Of a DNA stretch of 64,000 nt, positions 27,151-35,664 are shown one piece after another. The number at the start of each line of letters is the position of its first letter. Position 1 is the stretch's first letter. This stretch comes from Geoalkalibacter halelectricus (GTDB lineage Bacteria > Desulfobacterota > Desulfuromonadia > Desulfuromonadales > Geoalkalibacteraceae): assembly GCF_025263685.1 (NCBI RefSeq), contig NZ_CP092109.1, forward strand, positions 2,109,001-2,173,000. The letters are read 5' to 3'. Made by a program: the position numbers and the translations under genes. Below the pieces are notes generated by a model. That model was given only the letters and a program-made list of their open reading frames with translations, was not told the DNA's origin and searched no databases.

Positions 27151-27600
27151 ATGAGAGCGGTTTTGCAGCGGGTCAGCGAGGCACGGGTCGAGGTCGCCGG
27201 CGAGGTGGTGGGTGCCATCGGCCCGGGGCTGCTGGTGCTGCTCGGCGTGGGGAGCGAGGACGGTGCCGCCGACGCTGCCTATCTGGCGGAAAAAACCGCG
27301 GTCCTGCGCATTTTCGAGGATGGGGCGGGAAAAATGAACCTCTCCGTGGCCGACGTCGGCGGCGCGGTGCTGGTGGTTTCCCAGTTCACCCTCTACGGCG
27401 ATTGCCGCAAGGGGCGCCGCCCGAGCTTTACGCCCGCCGCGCCGCCCAGGATGGCCGAGGAGTTGTATCGAGAATACATCACGCGTCTCCGTGCCTTGGG
27501 CCTGGAGGTCGCCACCGGGGTGTTTCAGGCCGAGATGCGGGTGCACCTGGTCAACGACGGGCCGGTGACCCTGCTGCTCGATAGTCACAAGGGATTCTGA
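27151..27600 (+). CDS. dtd: D-aminoacyl-tRNA deacylase
   Basis: A 149-residue protein that removes D-amino acids mischarged on tRNA. Diagnostic elements are the [15 protein letters not shown] start, the [17 protein letters not shown] motif and the C-terminal Gly-Pro segment [11 protein letters not shown]. Length is as expected. It sits between the HAD nucleotidase and the YjgA-like gene; its stop overlaps the next start (TGATG). Confidence 0.96.
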   Translation: MRAVLQRVSEARVEVAGEVVGAIGPGLLVLLGVGSEDGAADAAYLAEKTAVLRIFEDGAGKMNLSVADVGGAVLVVSQFTLYGDCRKGRRPSFTPAAPPRMAEELYREYITRLRALGLEVATGVFQAEMRVHLVNDGPVTLLLDSHKGF

Positions 27601-28103
27601 TGGAACGCTTCGAGGACCAGGCACCCAGTCGCAGCGCCGCCAAGCGCCAGGCCCAGCACATCGAGGATCTGGCCCGGCGCATGCTCGATGTCGCGGACAG
27701 TGAGGCGCGGCGTCTCGGATGGGAAGCGCCGTTGCTCGAGGCCTTGCGCCTGGCCCGTGAAACCCGTCCGCATGGGGCGCGCAAACGCCAGACCAAGCAC
27801 CTTGCCGCCCTGTTGCGCCGCGACGAGGAGGCCGTAGCCGTCGCCGAGGAATATCTGGACCAGCGCGACGGCCGGCAGCGCGAGCAGGTCAAGGATTTTC
27901 ATCAACTCGAGCAGCTGCGCGATGCCTTGTGCGCCGCTGATGCCCAGGCGGGAGTTCTGGATGAAATCCTGCGCCTTTTTCCCGCCTGCGATGGACAGAA
28001 GCTGGCCGCCTTGGCCGCCGAATTTCGCGCCACGGGCGAGCGGCGCTGCTATCGCGAGATCTTTCGCCTGCTGCGCGACGGCGCGGAGAAGGGACGCCCC
28101 TGA
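27600..28103 (+). CDS. DUF615 (YjgA/DarP) ribosome-associated protein
   Basis: A 167-residue, strongly charged, all-helical protein. The opening SRSAAKRQAQHIEDLARRML and the internal RRDEEAVAVAEEYLDQ segment resemble YjgA/DarP, which associates with the large ribosomal subunit precursor in E. coli. Translation is coupled to dtd by the TGATG overlap. The role in this organism is inferred from the family. Confidence 0.88.
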   Translation: MERFEDQAPSRSAAKRQAQHIEDLARRMLDVADSEARRLGWEAPLLEALRLARETRPHGARKRQTKHLAALLRRDEEAVAVAEEYLDQRDGRQREQVKDFHQLEQLRDALCAADAQAGVLDEILRLFPACDGQKLAALAAEFRATGERRCYREIFRLLRDGAEKGRP

Positions 28104-28201
28104 GTTTTGTGCGGTGCCGCCTCGGTGCGCGGCCAGGGACGGCCGCGGATGGTAAAATTATCGGTAGGCAGGAACAATCTCCCCGATCAAGGAGGCCGAT
28201 C

Positions 28202-28732
28202 ATGGTGCGTTGGGCGGTGTTGACGGTCCTGTTTTGGGTTCTGGTTCCGGCGGTGGTTCCGGCGGCGGAGGTTCACCGCTGTCGCGATGAACAGGGACGG
28301 CTGTTCGTGACCGACGATCCCGGCAAATTTCCGCCGGGCTGTGTGCCGGTGACGGAGCCCGGCGACGGCGGCGCCCTCAGTGTGCTGCCCATGGCTGAAC
28401 CCGAGCCTGCGGCGCGGAACAACGCCGAGGCGGCCGCGGAGCGCGAACGCGCCGAGCGCGCCGAGCGGCAAGCGCGGATCGCATCCTGGAAAAGCGAGGC
28501 GCGCGACCTGGCCGCCCTCTATCAGGAGGCCGAAACGCGGCGCAATCAGGCCTACCGGCGCTGGAGCTACAGCAGTCGCGAGGTGGTGCAGGAATCCCTG
28601 GCGCAGATGGAAGAGGCGCGAACGGGCAAGGAGAGCCTGTTGCGTGAGATGGATCGGGTGTTCATTCCCGGGCCTGATCGCGAGGAGATCCACCGGATTC
28701 TTGAAGCCATCCCTCCCGCGTCAGGCTCCTGA
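28202..28732 (+). CDS. DUF4124-type exported protein with coiled coil
   Basis: A 176-residue exported protein. A signal peptide (residues 1-22, ending VVPAAE) is followed by a DUF4124-like module (VHRCRDEQGRLFVTDDPGKFP), then an Ala/Glu/Arg-rich helical region likely to form a coiled coil (about residues 75-150). AAGGAGG lies six bases before the ATG at 28,202, which decides the start. The function is unknown. Confidence 0.75.
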   Translation: MVRWAVLTVLFWVLVPAVVPAAEVHRCRDEQGRLFVTDDPGKFPPGCVPVTEPGDGGALSVLPMAEPEPAARNNAEAAAERERAERAERQARIASWKSEARDLAALYQEAETRRNQAYRRWSYSSREVVQESLAQMEEARTGKESLLREMDRVFIPGPDREEIHRILEAIPPASGS

Positions 28733-28735
28733 ACG

Positions 28736-28762
28736 AAAAAAGGCCCCGTCAAGGGGCCTTCG
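28736..28762 (-). terminator. Intrinsic terminator of trx
   Basis: Stem AAGGCCCC / GGGGCCTT with a short loop and, on the minus strand, a run of six T residues after the stem. It terminates the thioredoxin transcript and sits 4 bp after the DUF4124 gene, where it may also act in the opposite direction. Confidence 0.85.
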
Positions 28763-28784
28763 GTGTGCAGGAAGGGAGGGTTTG

Positions 28785-29114
28785 CTAAAGAGCTTTCTTG
28801 ATCAGGCCTTCGAGCTGGTTTTTCGGCACCGCCCCGACCACCTGGTCCAGCACCTGGCCGTCCTTGAACAAAATCAGGGTGGGAATGCCGCGCACCCCGT
28901 ACTGGCCGGGGGTGGCCGGATTCTCGTCGACGTTGAGCTTGGCGACCTTGACCTTGCCGTCGTATTCCTCGGCCAGGCTGTCAACCACCGGGCTGATCGC
29001 CTTGCAGGGGGCGCACCAGGACGCCCAGAAGTCGACCAGGACGGGGGTGGAGGACTTGAGGACTTCGCCTTCGAAGGAATCGTCTGTCACCTGGAGAACC
29101 TTGTCACTTGCCAT
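28785..29114 (-). CDS. trxA: Thioredoxin
   Basis: A 109-residue disulfide reductase with the active site WCAPCK, the cis-Pro loop GIPTLILFKDG and normal length. The ATG at 29,114 was chosen because AAAGGAG lies about nine bases upstream; a longer frame exists but has no such signal. It is monocistronic and ends at a strong terminator. Confidence 0.96.
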   Translation of the reverse strand: MASDKVLQVTDDSFEGEVLKSSTPVLVDFWASWCAPCKAISPVVDSLAEEYDGKVKVAKLNVDENPATPGQYGVRGIPTLILFKDGQVLDQVVGAVPKNQLEGLIKKAL

Positions 29115-29249
29115 ATGGATTCTGCTCCTTTGCGGGATGGGTTGATGGACGGTGAAGGGGCGTATCGAGATATTCGCCAACTTGCCTACAAGGATAGTGC
29201 AGGCCGAAAAAAAATCAAGAGTTTAAGCTTTTGTAACTGTTCCGTATGA

Positions 29250-29348
29250 GGTCGCAACCCCCATGGCAAGGGGCGCTTTTTACCGTCCAGGGCCGCTTGA
29301 CCGGCGCCATCCCTGGCGCCAGACACCCTCGCCATGGGGGCTGCGACC
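29250..29348. repeat. Nested inverted repeat element (about 99 bp)
   Basis: Outer arms of 23 bp (29,250-29,272 and 29,326-29,348) pair at 21 positions; each contains CCCCCATGGC or its complement. Inside is a perfect 7-bp hairpin GGCGCCA-tccc-TGGCGCC near 29,303-29,320. The size and nesting resemble a REP/BIME-like or miniature mobile element. Nothing coding is visible in it. Confidence 0.7.
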
Positions 29349-29395
29349 CCACACGGGGGACGAGGTTTTTAGTCGTGCTGTGCGCTTGTCCGCCC

Positions 29396-29424
29396 TTGAC
29401 AGGGCCGCCGGCCCTTTCTATCAT
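29396..29424 (+). promoter_or_regulatory. Promoter of the SIS-siroheme-hem operon
   Basis: TTGACA and TATCAT are separated by exactly 17 bp. The spacer contains the palindrome GGGCC-gcc-GGCCC, which could be a repressor operator overlapping the promoter. Transcription would start near 29,431. Confidence 0.65.
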
Positions 29425-29465
29425 CCCTAATTTTCCGCGCCGCCAAAGACCCTTATGAGGTGCAC

Positions 29466-30044
29466 ATGAGCCAGGAGCGCATCACCCAATCCTTGCAGCA
29501 GCACACCGCCCTGCTGGAGACTTTTGTGCGCGATCAGGGCGCCGAACTGGAACGCTTGGCCCAGGTGCTCGTGGCGTCCTTTCACGCAGGCGGGCGGCTG
29601 TTCGTGCTCGGCAGCGGGCAGTTCGCCGCCGTGGCGAATCTGGTCGCGAGTCTGTTTAATTTCCGCCTGTCCCTGGAGCGGCCCCAATTGCCGGCGATCT
29701 CCCTGAGTCACGATCCGCTCCTGGCCCTGGCCCTGGCGCGCGAGGAGCAGGCCGGGCAGTATTTTTCCCGCCAACTGCGTACCCTCGGCCGCCGGGGCGA
29801 TGTGGTGCTGGCCCTGTGCGGGGTGCCGCGCGACGAGGCCGTGGAGGAAGCCCTGGCTATGGCGCGGCAAAACGGCAACCCGGTGGCGGTGTTCTTCCAC
29901 GGCCGCGAGGAGGAGTACTTCGGCGAACGGCCCGATCATTTCTTCCTGCTTGAGACCGAGTCCCTGGCGAGTGCCCTGGAGGCGGCGCTGTTCTGCGGGC
30001 GCCTGGCGTGCGAACTGGTGGAGGCGGAACTCTTTGGACTCTGA
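29466..30044 (+). CDS. SIS-domain protein (GmhA/DiaA-like)
   Basis: A 192-residue protein with a single SIS (sugar isomerase) fold: an N-terminal helix bundle (residues 1-40), then RLFVLGSGQFAAVANLVAS (phosphosugar-binding loop), GDVVLALCGVPRDEAVEEAL and a C-terminal helix. Closest types are phosphoheptose isomerase GmhA and DiaA. The usual GmhA active-site residues are not obvious, so catalysis is doubtful. GAGG lies upstream of the ATG at 29,466. It is first in the haem operon and precedes the siroheme gene by 4 bp, an unusual place for a sugar isomerase. Confidence 0.75.
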   Translation: MSQERITQSLQQHTALLETFVRDQGAELERLAQVLVASFHAGGRLFVLGSGQFAAVANLVASLFNFRLSLERPQLPAISLSHDPLLALALAREEQAGQYFSRQLRTLGRRGDVVLALCGVPRDEAVEEALAMARQNGNPVAVFFHGREEEYFGERPDHFFLLETESLASALEAALFCGRLACELVEAELFGL

Positions 30045-30048
30045 GGCA

Positions 30049-30726
30049 ATGGCGACACCCGGGCAGGATTATCCCATCGTCTTGTCCCTGGCCGGGCGTT
30101 TGTGCGTGGTGGTCGGGGCCGGGGCGGTGGGGCGGCGCAAGATCCGCGGGTTGCTGACCGCCGGAGCCCGGGTGCGAGTGGTTGATCCTGCCCCGGCGGC
30201 CCTTGAGGGGCTAGCGAATGTGGAGGTCGTGGCCCGTAGCTACGTCGCGGCGGATGTTGCCGGCGCCCTGCTGGTTTTCGCGGCCACCGACGATGGTGCC
30301 CTCAATCGGCGCATCCTCGCCGATGCCCGTGCCGGCGGCGCCCTGGCCCAGGCCGTCGATGATCCGGCGGCCGGTGATTTCCAGCTGCCCGCCCTGCTGC
30401 GGCGCGGCGCTCTGACCCTGGCGGTGTCCACCGGCGGGGGCAGTCCGGCCCTGGCCGCGGCGGTGCGCGACCTGCTCGCCGAGGAATTCGGTCCGGAGTG
30501 GGCGGTGCTGGTCGAAGTGGCGGCCGCCCTGCGTCAAAAGCGGTTGACAGGGCCGGAAACAACCCCCTACAATCACAGTGTTTTGCCTGCATTGCTGGCC
30601 GGCAATCTGGTCGGCCTGGTGGCGGCCGGGGATGGCGAGGCCGTTGAACGCTTGTTGCAACGGGTTGTGGGGGAAGGCGTCACCCTGGAGTGTCTGGGGA
30701 TCTCTCTGCCGAAAGGGCTTAAATGA
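30049..30726 (+). CDS. Precorrin-2 dehydrogenase / sirohydrochlorin ferrochelatase-type protein
   Basis: A 225-residue protein equivalent to the N-terminal half of CysG (also Met8p/SirC). The Rossmann NAD-binding motif is VVVGAGAVGRRKIRGLL; later blocks are LLVFAATDDGALNRRI (catalytic Asp region) and LAVSTGGGSPALAAAVRDLL. It oxidises precorrin-2 to sirohydrochlorin and may insert iron to give siroheme. The methyltransferase that makes precorrin-2 is encoded four genes downstream (fused cobA-hemD), so the pathway is complete within the operon. It overlaps the next gene by 4 bp. Confidence 0.93.
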   Translation: MATPGQDYPIVLSLAGRLCVVVGAGAVGRRKIRGLLTAGARVRVVDPAPAALEGLANVEVVARSYVAADVAGALLVFAATDDGALNRRILADARAGGALAQAVDDPAAGDFQLPALLRRGALTLAVSTGGGSPALAAAVRDLLAEEFGPEWAVLVEVAAALRQKRLTGPETTPYNHSVLPALLAGNLVGLVAAGDGEAVERLLQRVVGEGVTLECLGISLPKGLK

Positions 30727-31544
30727 GCGTCAACATCCTCTTGTTCAAACTGGCCCTGACCGTCTATCTGGGCGCCACCATTCTCTACCTCTGCGACATC
30801 ATCTTCCGTCGTTTCGATGTCGGGAAATTCGCCCGCTGGGTTCTGATCGGCGGCTTCGTGGTCCACACCGGAGTCCTCGCGGTGCGTTTCATCGAGGCCG
30901 GGCACACGCCGGTGACCAACCTGCATGAATCCCTGTCCTTTTCGGCCTGGACCCTGGTCGGAACCTTTCTGCTGTTCGATACCCGTTACCGTCTGCCGGT
31001 GCTTGGCGCCTTCATCACGCCCCTGGCGGTAATTCTGATGTTCTTCGGCGGCGCCACCTTCACCCGGGTCGCGGAGATCGACCCGGTTCTGCAGAGCTGG
31101 TGGTTTCCGGTGCATGTGGTGCTCGCCTTTCTGGGCAACGCCATGTTCACCATGGCCTTCGCCGTGAGCGTGATGTACCTGTTGCAGGAACGCATGCTCA
31201 AGAACAAGAAGCTCTCTGGCCTGTTCTACCGCCTGCCGTCCTTGAGCACCCTGGATGGAATCAACTACAAGTGTCTGACCTTCGGGTTTCCCTTGATGAC
31301 CATGGGCATCATCTCCGGGGCGGTGTGGGCCAACTCGGCCTGGGGCGGCTACTGGCGCTGGGACCCCAAGGAAACCTGGAGCCTGATCGTGTGGTTCATC
31401 TACGCCGCCCTGCTGCACGGCCGCCTCACGGCGGGCTGGCGCGGGCGGCGCGCCGCGATTTTTTCAATTATCGGATTCCTCTGCCTGCTGTTCAGTTATC
31501 TGGGCGTCAGCTACCTGCTGCCGACCGAGCATCGTTTTAAGTAG
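30723..31544 (+). CDS. CcsA/HemX-type cytochrome c assembly membrane protein
   Basis: A 273-residue protein with about eight helices, the GHTPVTNLHESL loop and the haem-handling WGGYWRWDPKETWSL motif, so it is a paralogue of ccsB at 21,667. In many bacteria a CcsA-like gene named hemX precedes hemA and affects glutamyl-tRNA reductase levels; here it lies 40 bp upstream of hemA. Whether it works in cytochrome maturation or haem control is not decided by sequence. Confidence 0.9.
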   Translation: MSVNILLFKLALTVYLGATILYLCDIIFRRFDVGKFARWVLIGGFVVHTGVLAVRFIEAGHTPVTNLHESLSFSAWTLVGTFLLFDTRYRLPVLGAFITPLAVILMFFGGATFTRVAEIDPVLQSWWFPVHVVLAFLGNAMFTMAFAVSVMYLLQERMLKNKKLSGLFYRLPSLSTLDGINYKCLTFGFPLMTMGIISGAVWANSAWGGYWRWDPKETWSLIVWFIYAALLHGRLTAGWRGRRAAIFSIIGFLCLLFSYLGVSYLLPTEHRFK

Positions 31545-31584
31545 CCGCGGGTCCTGAAAATTCCGCCGTTTTCGAGTCGATTGC

Positions 31585-32928
31585 ATGAATATCATCGTTG
31601 TGGGGCTCAGCCACAAGACCGCCCCCGTTGAAATCCGTGAAAAGGTCGCATTCGCGCCCACCGCCATGGAAAAGCCGCTGCGCCAGATGCTGGCTTTGCC
31701 CACGGTGACCGAGGGGGTGATCGTCTCGACCTGCAACCGGGTCGAACTCTACGCAACCAGCCGTGACACGGATGCGGCCGCGGCGCAACTCAAGCGTTTT
31801 CTGGCCGATTATCATGCCCTGAGCCTTGAGGAGCTCTCCGCCCATCTCTACGAGTTGAGCGGTGCCGATGCCATCCGCCATGTGTTTCGCGTCGCTTCGA
31901 GCCTCGATTCCATGGTCATCGGCGAGCCGCAGATTCTCGGCCAGATCAAGACCGCCTACGGCTATGCCTGCGACTACAAGACCTCGGGCGTGATTCTCAA
32001 TCGCTTCCTGCACAAGGCCTTCTCCGTGGCCAAGCGGGTGCGCACCGAAACCCAGATCGCCAGCAACGCCGTGTCGGTGTCCTTCGCCGCGGTGGAACTG
32101 GCGCGCAAGATCTTCGACAGCCTCAACGACAAGACCGTGCTGCTCATCGGCGCGGGCGAGATGTGCGAGCTGGCCGCGCGTCACTTCGTCACCAACGGCG
32201 TGGCCCAGGTGCTGGTCACCAACCGCACCTACGAGCGCGCGGTAAAGCTGGCCAAGGAGTTCAACGGCAAACCGATCCTGTTCGAGAATTTCGCCGACAA
32301 CCTGCACCGCGTCGACATCGTGCTGACCTCCACCGGCGCGCCCAATTACATCCTGCACCAGCGCCAGGTGGAGGAGGTCATCAAGCAGCGTCGCCACAAG
32401 CCCATGTTCTTCATCGACATCGCCGTGCCCCGTGACATCGATCCCAAGGTCAACGACGTGGACAACTGCTACCTCTACGATGTCGACGACCTGCAGGGGG
32501 TGGTGCAGTCCAATCTCAAGGAGCGGCAGAGGGAAGCGAAGAAGGCCGAGGCCATCGTCGAGGAAGAAATCGGGCAGTTTCACCAGTGGATGGCGGGGCT
32601 CGACGTGGTACCGACCATCGTCGCCCTGCGCCGGCGCTTCGACGAGATCCGCCAGGCCGAATTGGCCAAGACCTTCGCCAATCTCAAGGATCTCGACGGC
32701 AAGGAGCGCAAGGCCATCGAAGCCATGGCCCAGGCCATTATCAACAAGGCGCTGCATCAGCCCATTACGGTGCTGAAGAACGGCCAGAATAATCCCGCCG
32801 GCGACAACTACGTGGAGGCGCTGCGCGCCCTGTTCGACCTGCCCGCCGCCGGCGAGGCCGAGGAGGCGCCGCCGGAATTCAAAAATATCGAGCAGGTGTC
32901 GGGGCGCGGCCCCGTCGGTAAGGGTTGA
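31585..32928 (+). CDS. hemA: Glutamyl-tRNA reductase
   Basis: This 447-residue NADPH enzyme makes glutamate 1-semialdehyde, the first committed step of C5-pathway tetrapyrrole synthesis. It shows [16 protein letters not shown], the catalytic Cys in [11 protein letters not shown] (about residue 50), [13 protein letters not shown], the NADPH fold [15 protein letters not shown] and the C-terminal dimerisation helix. Length is normal. The usual haem-dependent turnover signal is not obvious at the N-terminus. Confidence 0.97.
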   Translation: MNIIVVGLSHKTAPVEIREKVAFAPTAMEKPLRQMLALPTVTEGVIVSTCNRVELYATSRDTDAAAAQLKRFLADYHALSLEELSAHLYELSGADAIRHVFRVASSLDSMVIGEPQILGQIKTAYGYACDYKTSGVILNRFLHKAFSVAKRVRTETQIASNAVSVSFAAVELARKIFDSLNDKTVLLIGAGEMCELAARHFVTNGVAQVLVTNRTYERAVKLAKEFNGKPILFENFADNLHRVDIVLTSTGAPNYILHQRQVEEVIKQRRHKPMFFIDIAVPRDIDPKVNDVDNCYLYDVDDLQGVVQSNLKERQREAKKAEAIVEEEIGQFHQWMAGLDVVPTIVALRRRFDEIRQAELAKTFANLKDLDGKERKAIEAMAQAIINKALHQPITVLKNGQNNPAGDNYVEALRALFDLPAAGEAEEAPPEFKNIEQVSGRGPVGKG

Positions 32929-33047
32929 CTTGCCTGGGGCGCGGCCACCGCGGACCCCGGGAATTAATGATTGCGAACTGACATGGACCCAGGGCGGATG
33001 GGGACGGCGCGCCGCGCCCCAGCCCTCAACAGGAGAGACAGCTGAAG

Positions 33048-34010
33048 ATGAGCAAAAAGCAACTGCGGATCGGAACCCGCGCCAGCCAACTGGCGCTGTG
33101 GCAGGCCAACTGGGTGAAGAACTGCCTGGAGCAGAGATACCCCGACCTGGAGGTAACGCTCACCAAGATCAAGACCCAGGGCGACCGCATCCTTGATGTT
33201 CCCCTGGCCATGGTCGGCGGCAAGGGGCTGTTCGTCAAGGAAATCGAGGAAGCCATGCTGCGCGGCGAGGTGGACATCGCCGTGCATTCCATGAAGGACG
33301 TGCCTACCGTCTTTCCCGAGGGTCTGGCCCTGCGCTGCATCACCGAGCGCGAGGACCCGCGCGATATTCTGGTGTTGCGTCCGGGCGTGGCGAGCTGGCA
33401 GGAGCTGCCCCAGGGCGCGCGCATCGGCACCTCGTCCCTGCGCCGCAAATCACAACTGCTGCACGCGCGTCCCGACCTGCACATGATCGATATCCGCGGC
33501 AACGTCGAAACCCGGCTGCGCAAGCTCACCGACGAGGATCTCGACGCCGTAGTGCTGGCCGCCGCCGGCATGAAGCGGCTGGGTTTTGCCGGCATGATCA
33601 GCGAGTATCTCGAGCCCGCGACCATGCTGCCGGCCATCGGCCAGGGGGCCCTGGGGCTGGAGAGCCGCATCGACGACGCCGAAACCAACGCCCTCATCGA
33701 CTTCTTCAACCACTCCGAAACCGCTTACGCGGTGACCGCCGAGCGGGCCTTGCTGCGGCACCTCGAAGGGGGCTGTCAGGTGCCCATCGCCGCCTACGGC
33801 ACGGTGAGCGGCGATCAGGTGCTCCTGACCGGCCTGGTGGCGAGCGTCGACGGCGCGCAATTTCTCAAAAAAACCCTCACGGGGCCGGTGGCCGAGGCCC
33901 AGGCCCTGGGCGTGTCCCTGGCCGAGGATCTGCTGGTCATGGGCGCCGACAAAATTCTCAACGAAGTCTATAAGCACGAAACCTTCAACCGCGACCGCGA
34001 AGACGTCTGA
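33048..34010 (+). CDS. hemC: Porphobilinogen deaminase (hydroxymethylbilane synthase)
   Basis: This 320-residue enzyme polymerises four porphobilinogens. Motifs are RIGTRASQLALWQ, AVHSMKDVPT (catalytic Asp loop is IKTQGDRILD upstream), and GGCQVPIAAYG with the Cys that holds the dipyrromethane cofactor. AGGAG precedes the ATG. The 119-bp gap from hemA contains no gene. Confidence 0.97.
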   Translation: MSKKQLRIGTRASQLALWQANWVKNCLEQRYPDLEVTLTKIKTQGDRILDVPLAMVGGKGLFVKEIEEAMLRGEVDIAVHSMKDVPTVFPEGLALRCITEREDPRDILVLRPGVASWQELPQGARIGTSSLRRKSQLLHARPDLHMIDIRGNVETRLRKLTDEDLDAVVLAAAGMKRLGFAGMISEYLEPATMLPAIGQGALGLESRIDDAETNALIDFFNHSETAYAVTAERALLRHLEGGCQVPIAAYGTVSGDQVLLTGLVASVDGAQFLKKTLTGPVAEAQALGVSLAEDLLVMGADKILNEVYKHETFNRDREDV

Positions 34011-34062
34011 TTGGTTCAGGAGTGGGCGAAGTGGTTGAATTTCCCCTGCGTGGTTTACAGGC

Positions 34063-35616
34063 ATGACCAGAATCGGCAGGGTCTATCTGGTGGGCGCCGG
34101 TCCCGGCGACCCCGGCCTGATCACGGTCAAGGGCCGCGACTGCCTGCGCCGCGCCGACGTGGTGGTCTACGATTATCTGGCCAACCCCGCCCTGCTGGCC
34201 GAGGCGCCGCCCGCCGCCGAGCGCATCTACGTCGGCAAGAGCCGCGGCCGTCATCAGCTGCCCCAGGAGGAAATCAACGCGCTGCTCGCCGAACGGGCGC
34301 GGCGCGGCAAGATCGTGGTGCGCCTCAAGGGCGGCGACCCCTATGTGTTCGGCCGCGGTGGGGAAGAAGCTCTGCACCTGCGTGAGCAGGGCATCGCCTT
34401 CGAGGTGGTGCCGGGCGTGAGCGCCGGATTTGCCGCGGCCGCCTATGCCGGCATCCCCCTTACCCATCGCGACTACACCACCAGCCTGGGGTTGGTGACG
34501 GGCCACGAAAACCCCGAAAAAAAAATGTCGCGCCTCGACTGGGAAAAGCTCGCCGGCGGCGTCGGCACCCTGGTCTTTTACATGGGGATGGCCAATCTGG
34601 AGCTCATCACGCGCGAGCTGGTGCGCCACGGCCGCTCCCCGCGGACGCCGGTGGCCATCGTGCGCTGGGCGACCACCCCGCGCCAGCAGACCCTGACCGG
34701 AACCCTGGCGGACATCGTCGCCAAGGTGCGCGCCGCCGATTTCAAGCCGCCCGCGGTGATCATCGTCGGCGCGGTGGTGGAGCTGCGGCAACATCTCGCC
34801 TGGTTCGAGGAGCGTCCTCTGTTCGGGCGGCGCCTGCTGATCACCCGCGCCGCCGAGCAGGCCGCCGTCTTTCAGCAGATGCTCGAAGCGCGCGGCGCCG
34901 AGGTGCTCAGCGTGCCGACCATCACCACCAGGGCACCCCAGGACTGGGGCCCGGTGGACGCGGGCATCGCCGCTCTGCCAAACACCGATTTTCTCGTTCT
35001 CACCTCCACCAACGCCGTCGACTTTTTCTTCGCGCGCCTGCGGGATCTGGGGCTTGACGCGCGCGCCCTGGGCGGCGTGCGGCTGGTCGCCGTCGGCCCG
35101 AAGACCGCCGCCGCCCTGAGCGAGCGCGGCCTGCGCGCCGATCTGGTGCCCGAGAGCTTCCAGGCCGAGGGCGTGGTGGAGCTGCTGCGCGCCGTCGGAG
35201 TGGCCGGCAAGCGCGTATTCTACCCCCACGCCGAATTGGCCCGCGATCTCATCGCCCGCGAGCTGCGCGCCCTGGGCGCCGAAGTGGACGCGCCGGTGCT
35301 CTACCGCACCCTGATGCCGGAGCAGGGCGGGGCGGAACTGCGCGCCCTGCTGGAAAAGCGTGCCCTGGACGCGGTGATTTTCACCGCCTCATCCACCCTG
35401 GAAAATTTTGTTAGAATGGTGGGCGAGGATGCCGCGCACCTGCTGGAGGGCGTCGCGCTCGCCTCCATCGGCCCGCCGACCACCCGCACCGCGCAAAAAT
35501 TCGGGCTGACCGTTCATGTCGAGCCGGCGCACTCCACCCTTGACGACCTGATTGAAGCCCTGGTCGATTATTTTACCCGGACTCGCCATGAACCAGGCAT
35601 GGCGCACCAGGGTTAA
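34063..35616 (+). CDS. Fused uroporphyrinogen-III C-methyltransferase / uroporphyrinogen-III synthase
   Basis: A 517-residue bifunctional protein. Residues 1 to about 245 are the SAM-dependent methyltransferase CobA/SUMT (VYLVGAGPGDPGLITVKG, VVRLKGGDPYVFGRGGEE, VPGVSAGFAAAAYAGIPLTHR). Residues about 255-505 are uroporphyrinogen-III synthase HemD (RRLLITRAAEQAAVF, FLVLTSTNAVDFFF, TASSTLENF). Together they close hydroxymethylbilane to uroporphyrinogen III and methylate part of it to precorrin-2 for siroheme or cobalamin. The fusion is known in Clostridia and Geobacter-like bacteria. Confidence 0.95.
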   Translation: MTRIGRVYLVGAGPGDPGLITVKGRDCLRRADVVVYDYLANPALLAEAPPAAERIYVGKSRGRHQLPQEEINALLAERARRGKIVVRLKGGDPYVFGRGGEEALHLREQGIAFEVVPGVSAGFAAAAYAGIPLTHRDYTTSLGLVTGHENPEKKMSRLDWEKLAGGVGTLVFYMGMANLELITRELVRHGRSPRTPVAIVRWATTPRQQTLTGTLADIVAKVRAADFKPPAVIIVGAVVELRQHLAWFEERPLFGRRLLITRAAEQAAVFQQMLEARGAEVLSVPTITTRAPQDWGPVDAGIAALPNTDFLVLTSTNAVDFFFARLRDLGLDARALGGVRLVAVGPKTAAALSERGLRADLVPESFQAEGVVELLRAVGVAGKRVFYPHAELARDLIARELRALGAEVDAPVLYRTLMPEQGGAELRALLEKRALDAVIFTASSTLENFVRMVGEDAAHLLEGVALASIGPPTTRTAQKFGLTVHVEPAHSTLDDLIEALVDYFTRTRHEPGMAHQG

Positions 35617-35664
35617 GAGCCACTGACCAGCGAATACGGACCCTCGCCCCCCAAGGAGGCTGTT

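Larger units (their letters stand above)
29115..29465. other. 351-bp divergent intergenic region (trx / haem operon)
   Basis: No gene is supported. It contains the trx upstream region, a nested inverted repeat at 29,250-29,348 and a near-consensus promoter for the rightward operon at 29,396-29,424. Confidence 0.75.

Noticed and set aside
29396-29424. The spacer palindrome GGGCC-gcc-GGCCC as a terminator
   Set aside because: It has no T-tract and sits exactly between -35 and -10 boxes; an operator is the better reading.
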